From TMED26 sp002694075 (lineage in GTDB: Bacteria > Pseudomonadota > Alphaproteobacteria > Thalassobaculales > Thalassobaculaceae), in NCBI GenBank assembly GCA_036160575.1, contig JAYYDT010000129.1, positions 1 through 13,613 of the forward strand: a DNA stretch of 13,613 nucleotides, given 5' to 3'. The position numbers were made by a program, and so were the translations under genes. The stretch's first letter is position 1; every line of letters starts with the position of its first letter. Below are positions 12,051 through 13,613 of the stretch, piece after piece. Under the pieces are notes generated by a model. It had not been told where the DNA came from and made no database searches. It was given only the letters and a program-made list of their open reading frames with translations.

Positions 12051-12791
12051 ATGTCCCCTTTGTTTGAGGAATTGGATTATCAGGAAACGCCGCTCGGCCC
12101 TCTGTCCCTGCGGCGCCGCCGGCAGTTGCAATTGGATGTCGACGTGGTCGAGGTGATCCTGGGCGACGAACATCTCATGTCCGATCTGTTCACCGCCTCG
12201 GAGGAGGCTTTGGCGCGTTTGGCCCTGGCCGAGGTGACGGCGCCGACGCCGCGGGTTTTGGTTGGCGGCCTTGGCCTTGGCTACACCGCCGCCGCCGCCC
12301 TCGATCACGCGCCGGCGGCGGCGGTCACGGTGATCGATTACTTGGCGCCGGTCATCGCCTGGCACCGCCAGGGGATTTTACCGATTGGCCGGCGTCTCGC
12401 CGACGAGCCGCGGTGCCGCCTGGTGGAAGGGGACTTTTTCGCCCTGGCGGCGGCCGGCGCCGGGCTCGACCCGACCCGGCCGGGCCAGCGCTTCGATGCC
12501 GTCCTGCTAGATATCGACCACAGCCCCGATTTTCACCTGAACCCAAGCCACGCCGGGTTTTACGGCCCGGCCGGCCTGGCCCGACTGGCTGGGCAGTTGA
12601 CGGCGGGCGGGGTGTTCGCGCTGTGGTCCAACGATCGCCCGGACCCGGCGTTCACCGACCGCCTGGCCGGCGTGTTTGCCCACGCGCGCGCCGCCGAAGT
12701 GCGGTTTCCAAACCCGCTGCTGGGCCGCGAGGAAGTGCAGACCGTCTATCTCGCCGGCGCCGCGCCCGCGCCCGCGCCCAAACCCATTTAG
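12051..12791 (+). CDS. Spermidine-synthase-like (polyamine aminopropyltransferase fold) protein
   Basis: A 246-residue Rossmann protein of the spermidine synthase / methyltransferase-like group. The nucleotide motif is V-L-V-G-G-L-G-L-G-Y-T (69-79), with V-I-D-Y-L at 94-98, G-D-F-F at 127-130 and F-D-A-V-L-L-D-I-D-H-S-P-D (148-160), matching the D-x-x-x-x-D region of the family. The N-terminus holds E-E-L-D-Y-Q-E-T-P-L-G and a D-E-H-L-M-S-D-L motif. It lacks an obvious aminopropyl-acceptor Asp-Tyr pattern that I could assign with confidence, so it may be a methyltransferase or a non-canonical synthase. GAGGG overlapping the upstream stop precedes the ATG by three bases, so translation is probably coupled. 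The end is A-P repeats from a (GCGCCC)x3 tandem (12762-12779) followed by K-P-I. The stop overlaps that of the convergent transporter. Role in the operon unclear. Confidence 0.8.
   Translation: MSPLFEELDYQETPLGPLSLRRRRQLQLDVDVVEVILGDEHLMSDLFTASEEALARLALAEVTAPTPRVLVGGLGLGYTAAAALDHAPAAAVTVIDYLAPVIAWHRQGILPIGRRLADEPRCRLVEGDFFALAAAGAGLDPTRPGQRFDAVLLDIDHSPDFHLNPSHAGFYGPAGLARLAGQLTAGGVFALWSNDRPDPAFTDRLAGVFAHARAAEVRFPNPLLGREEVQTVYLAGAAPAPAPKPI
12762..12779 (+). repeat. (GCGCCC)x3 in-frame tandem repeat
   Basis: Three exact copies of a six-base unit encode Ala-Pro repeats at the C-terminal end of the spermidine-synthase-like protein. Gain or loss of a unit would keep the frame. Short enough to have arisen by slippage. 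Confidence 0.7.
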
Positions 12792-13613
12792 TGGCCGGTG
12801 CCGACCGCGCCGATATTGAGTTTATATTCGGCGGTGGCATCCCGCGCTTCGCCCAACAACCCGGCGCGGGCCAGCAGCGCCTTGCAATCCTGACTGAGAT
12901 TGCGCAATTGCACCCGCTTGCCAAGGGCGCTGTAACGTTGGGCCAGGTTGTCGATGGCCTGCAAGCCGGAGTGGTCGACAACCCGCGAGTTCACAAAATC
13001 GATGACCACCCGGTCGGGATCGGCATGAGGTTTGAACTGGGCCAGGAAGCTGGCCGCCGAGCCAAAAAACAACGGCCCCTGGAGGGTATAGATTTTATCC
13101 CCCTCGGCGTCGATTTCGACCGCCGCACCCATCCGCGTGGCGGCGTTCCAGGCGTAGAACAGGGCCGACAAGACAACCCCGATCAGCACCGCGATGGCCA
13201 GATCGGTCATCACCGTGACCGCCGTCACCAGCACGATCAAAAGAGCGTCCTTGGTCGGGATCCGGCGCATGATCGTCAGGCTTTTCCAAGCGAAGGTCCC
13301 GATCACCACCATGAACATCACCCCGACCAGGGCGGCGAGCGGGATTTGCTCGATCAAATCGGACGCGAAGAGAATGAAGGTCAATAAGAACAGGGCCGCC
13401 GCGATCCCCGACATTCGCGTACGGCCGCCTGATTTCACGTTAATCACGCTTTGGCCAATCATCGCGCAGCCGCCCATGCCGCCGAAGAAACCGGTGACCG
13501 TGTTGGCCACGCCCTGGGCCAGGCACTCTCGCGAGGCGTCGCCTTTGGTCTCGGTCATATCGGCGACCACGTTCAAGGTCAGCAAGCTTTCAATCAGCCC
13601 GATGGCGGCGAGG
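12788..13613 (-). CDS. SulP-family anion transporter with STAS domain, partial, cut by right edge
   Basis: The last 274 residues of a SulP permease; the frame is open to the right edge, so the true start and most membrane helices lie outside. Visible are the loop V-A-D-M-T-E-T-K-G-D, G-G-M-G-G-C-A-M-I-G-Q-S and N-V-K-S-G-G-R-T-R, then four or so hydrophobic helices and, from about 165 residues into this fragment, a cytoplasmic STAS domain with V-V-D-H-S-G-L-Q-A-I, the region of the D-x-S-[GA] motif. SulP proteins carry sulfate, bicarbonate, dicarboxylates or other anions by proton or sodium coupling; the substrate cannot be read from this part. The TTG at 13585 is internal and not a start. 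Its stop TAA (12788-12790) overlaps the TAG of the convergent gene. Probably independent of the operons to the left. Confidence 0.9.
   Translation of the reverse strand, partial: LAAIGLIESLLTLNVVADMTETKGDASRECLAQGVANTVTGFFGGMGGCAMIGQSVINVKSGGRTRMSGIAAALFLLTFILFASDLIEQIPLAALVGVMFMVVIGTFAWKSLTIMRRIPTKDALLIVLVTAVTVMTDLAIAVLIGVVLSALFYAWNAATRMGAAVEIDAEGDKIYTLQGPLFFGSAASFLAQFKPHADPDRVVIDFVNSRVVDHSGLQAIDNLAQRYSALGKRVQLRNLSQDCKALLARAGLLGEARDATAEYKLNIGAVGTGH

Noticed and set aside
11418..12365. A 315-codon minus-strand frame across the amidohydrolase and spermidine-synthase-like genes
   Set aside because: It spans two coding genes with family motifs on the other strand; its Arg/Gln/Gly-rich product resembles no protein I know.
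12413..13387. A 324-codon plus-strand frame across the end of the spermidine-synthase-like gene and the SulP gene
   Set aside because: It is out of frame with the former and antisense to the transporter, with an Arg/Pro/His-rich translation.
1..13613. CRISPR array, tRNA, rRNA, insertion sequence or phage genes
   Set aside because: No regularly spaced repeats, no tRNA-like cloverleaf in the short gaps, and no transposase or phage-type protein in any frame.

Overview
The window is GC-rich DNA, tightly packed with genes, most probably from an alphaproteobacterium. That placement is an inference from base composition and from the TPR-glycosyltransferase, SulP and PuuE-like protein types; no rRNA or marker gene confirms it. 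It holds 13 protein genes, two of them cut by the window edges (split transketolase on the left, SulP transporter on the right). I see no tRNA, rRNA, CRISPR array, insertion sequence or phage gene. No gene-free stretch exceeds about 135 bases.

Left half (1 to about 6850): a surface-glycan or sugar-nucleotide locus. A compact minus-strand operon runs from 2939 down through the left edge: NAD-dependent epimerase, second epimerase, TylF/MycF-like methyltransferase, then the N-terminal subunit of a split transketolase. The genes overlap by 25 and 4 bases and then have a 7-base gap. A third epimerase (3055-4044) is transcribed divergently, and the 115-base space between holds a perfect 10-bp inverted repeat. 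All three epimerases look like GDP-L-fucose-synthase-type extended SDRs, and each departs from the strict Tyr-x-x-x-Lys catalytic motif in a different way. A class I methyltransferase (minus) converges on the third epimerase with a 26-base antisense overlap. A TPR plus GT9-like glycosyltransferase (plus) diverges from that methyltransferase. Together they could make and attach a branched, keto- or deoxy-type and O-methylated sugar; the product is not predictable from sequence alone.

Right half (about 6986 to 12791): two divergent operons of small-molecule enzymes around 10133-10239, which contains a second, imperfect inverted repeat. Leftward: a classical SDR dehydrogenase, an amidase-signature hydrolase and a UbiE-class methyltransferase. 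Rightward: a PuuE-like (allantoinase/polysaccharide deacetylase) hydrolase, a COG3618-type amidohydrolase and a spermidine-synthase-like protein. Three C-N or ester hydrolases with one dehydrogenase suggest a degradative pathway for an amide, ureide or lactone-type compound, but no other purine-catabolism gene is visible.

Right edge: the C-terminal part of a SulP anion transporter with STAS domain (minus), whose stop codon overlaps the stop codon of the spermidine-synthase-like gene.
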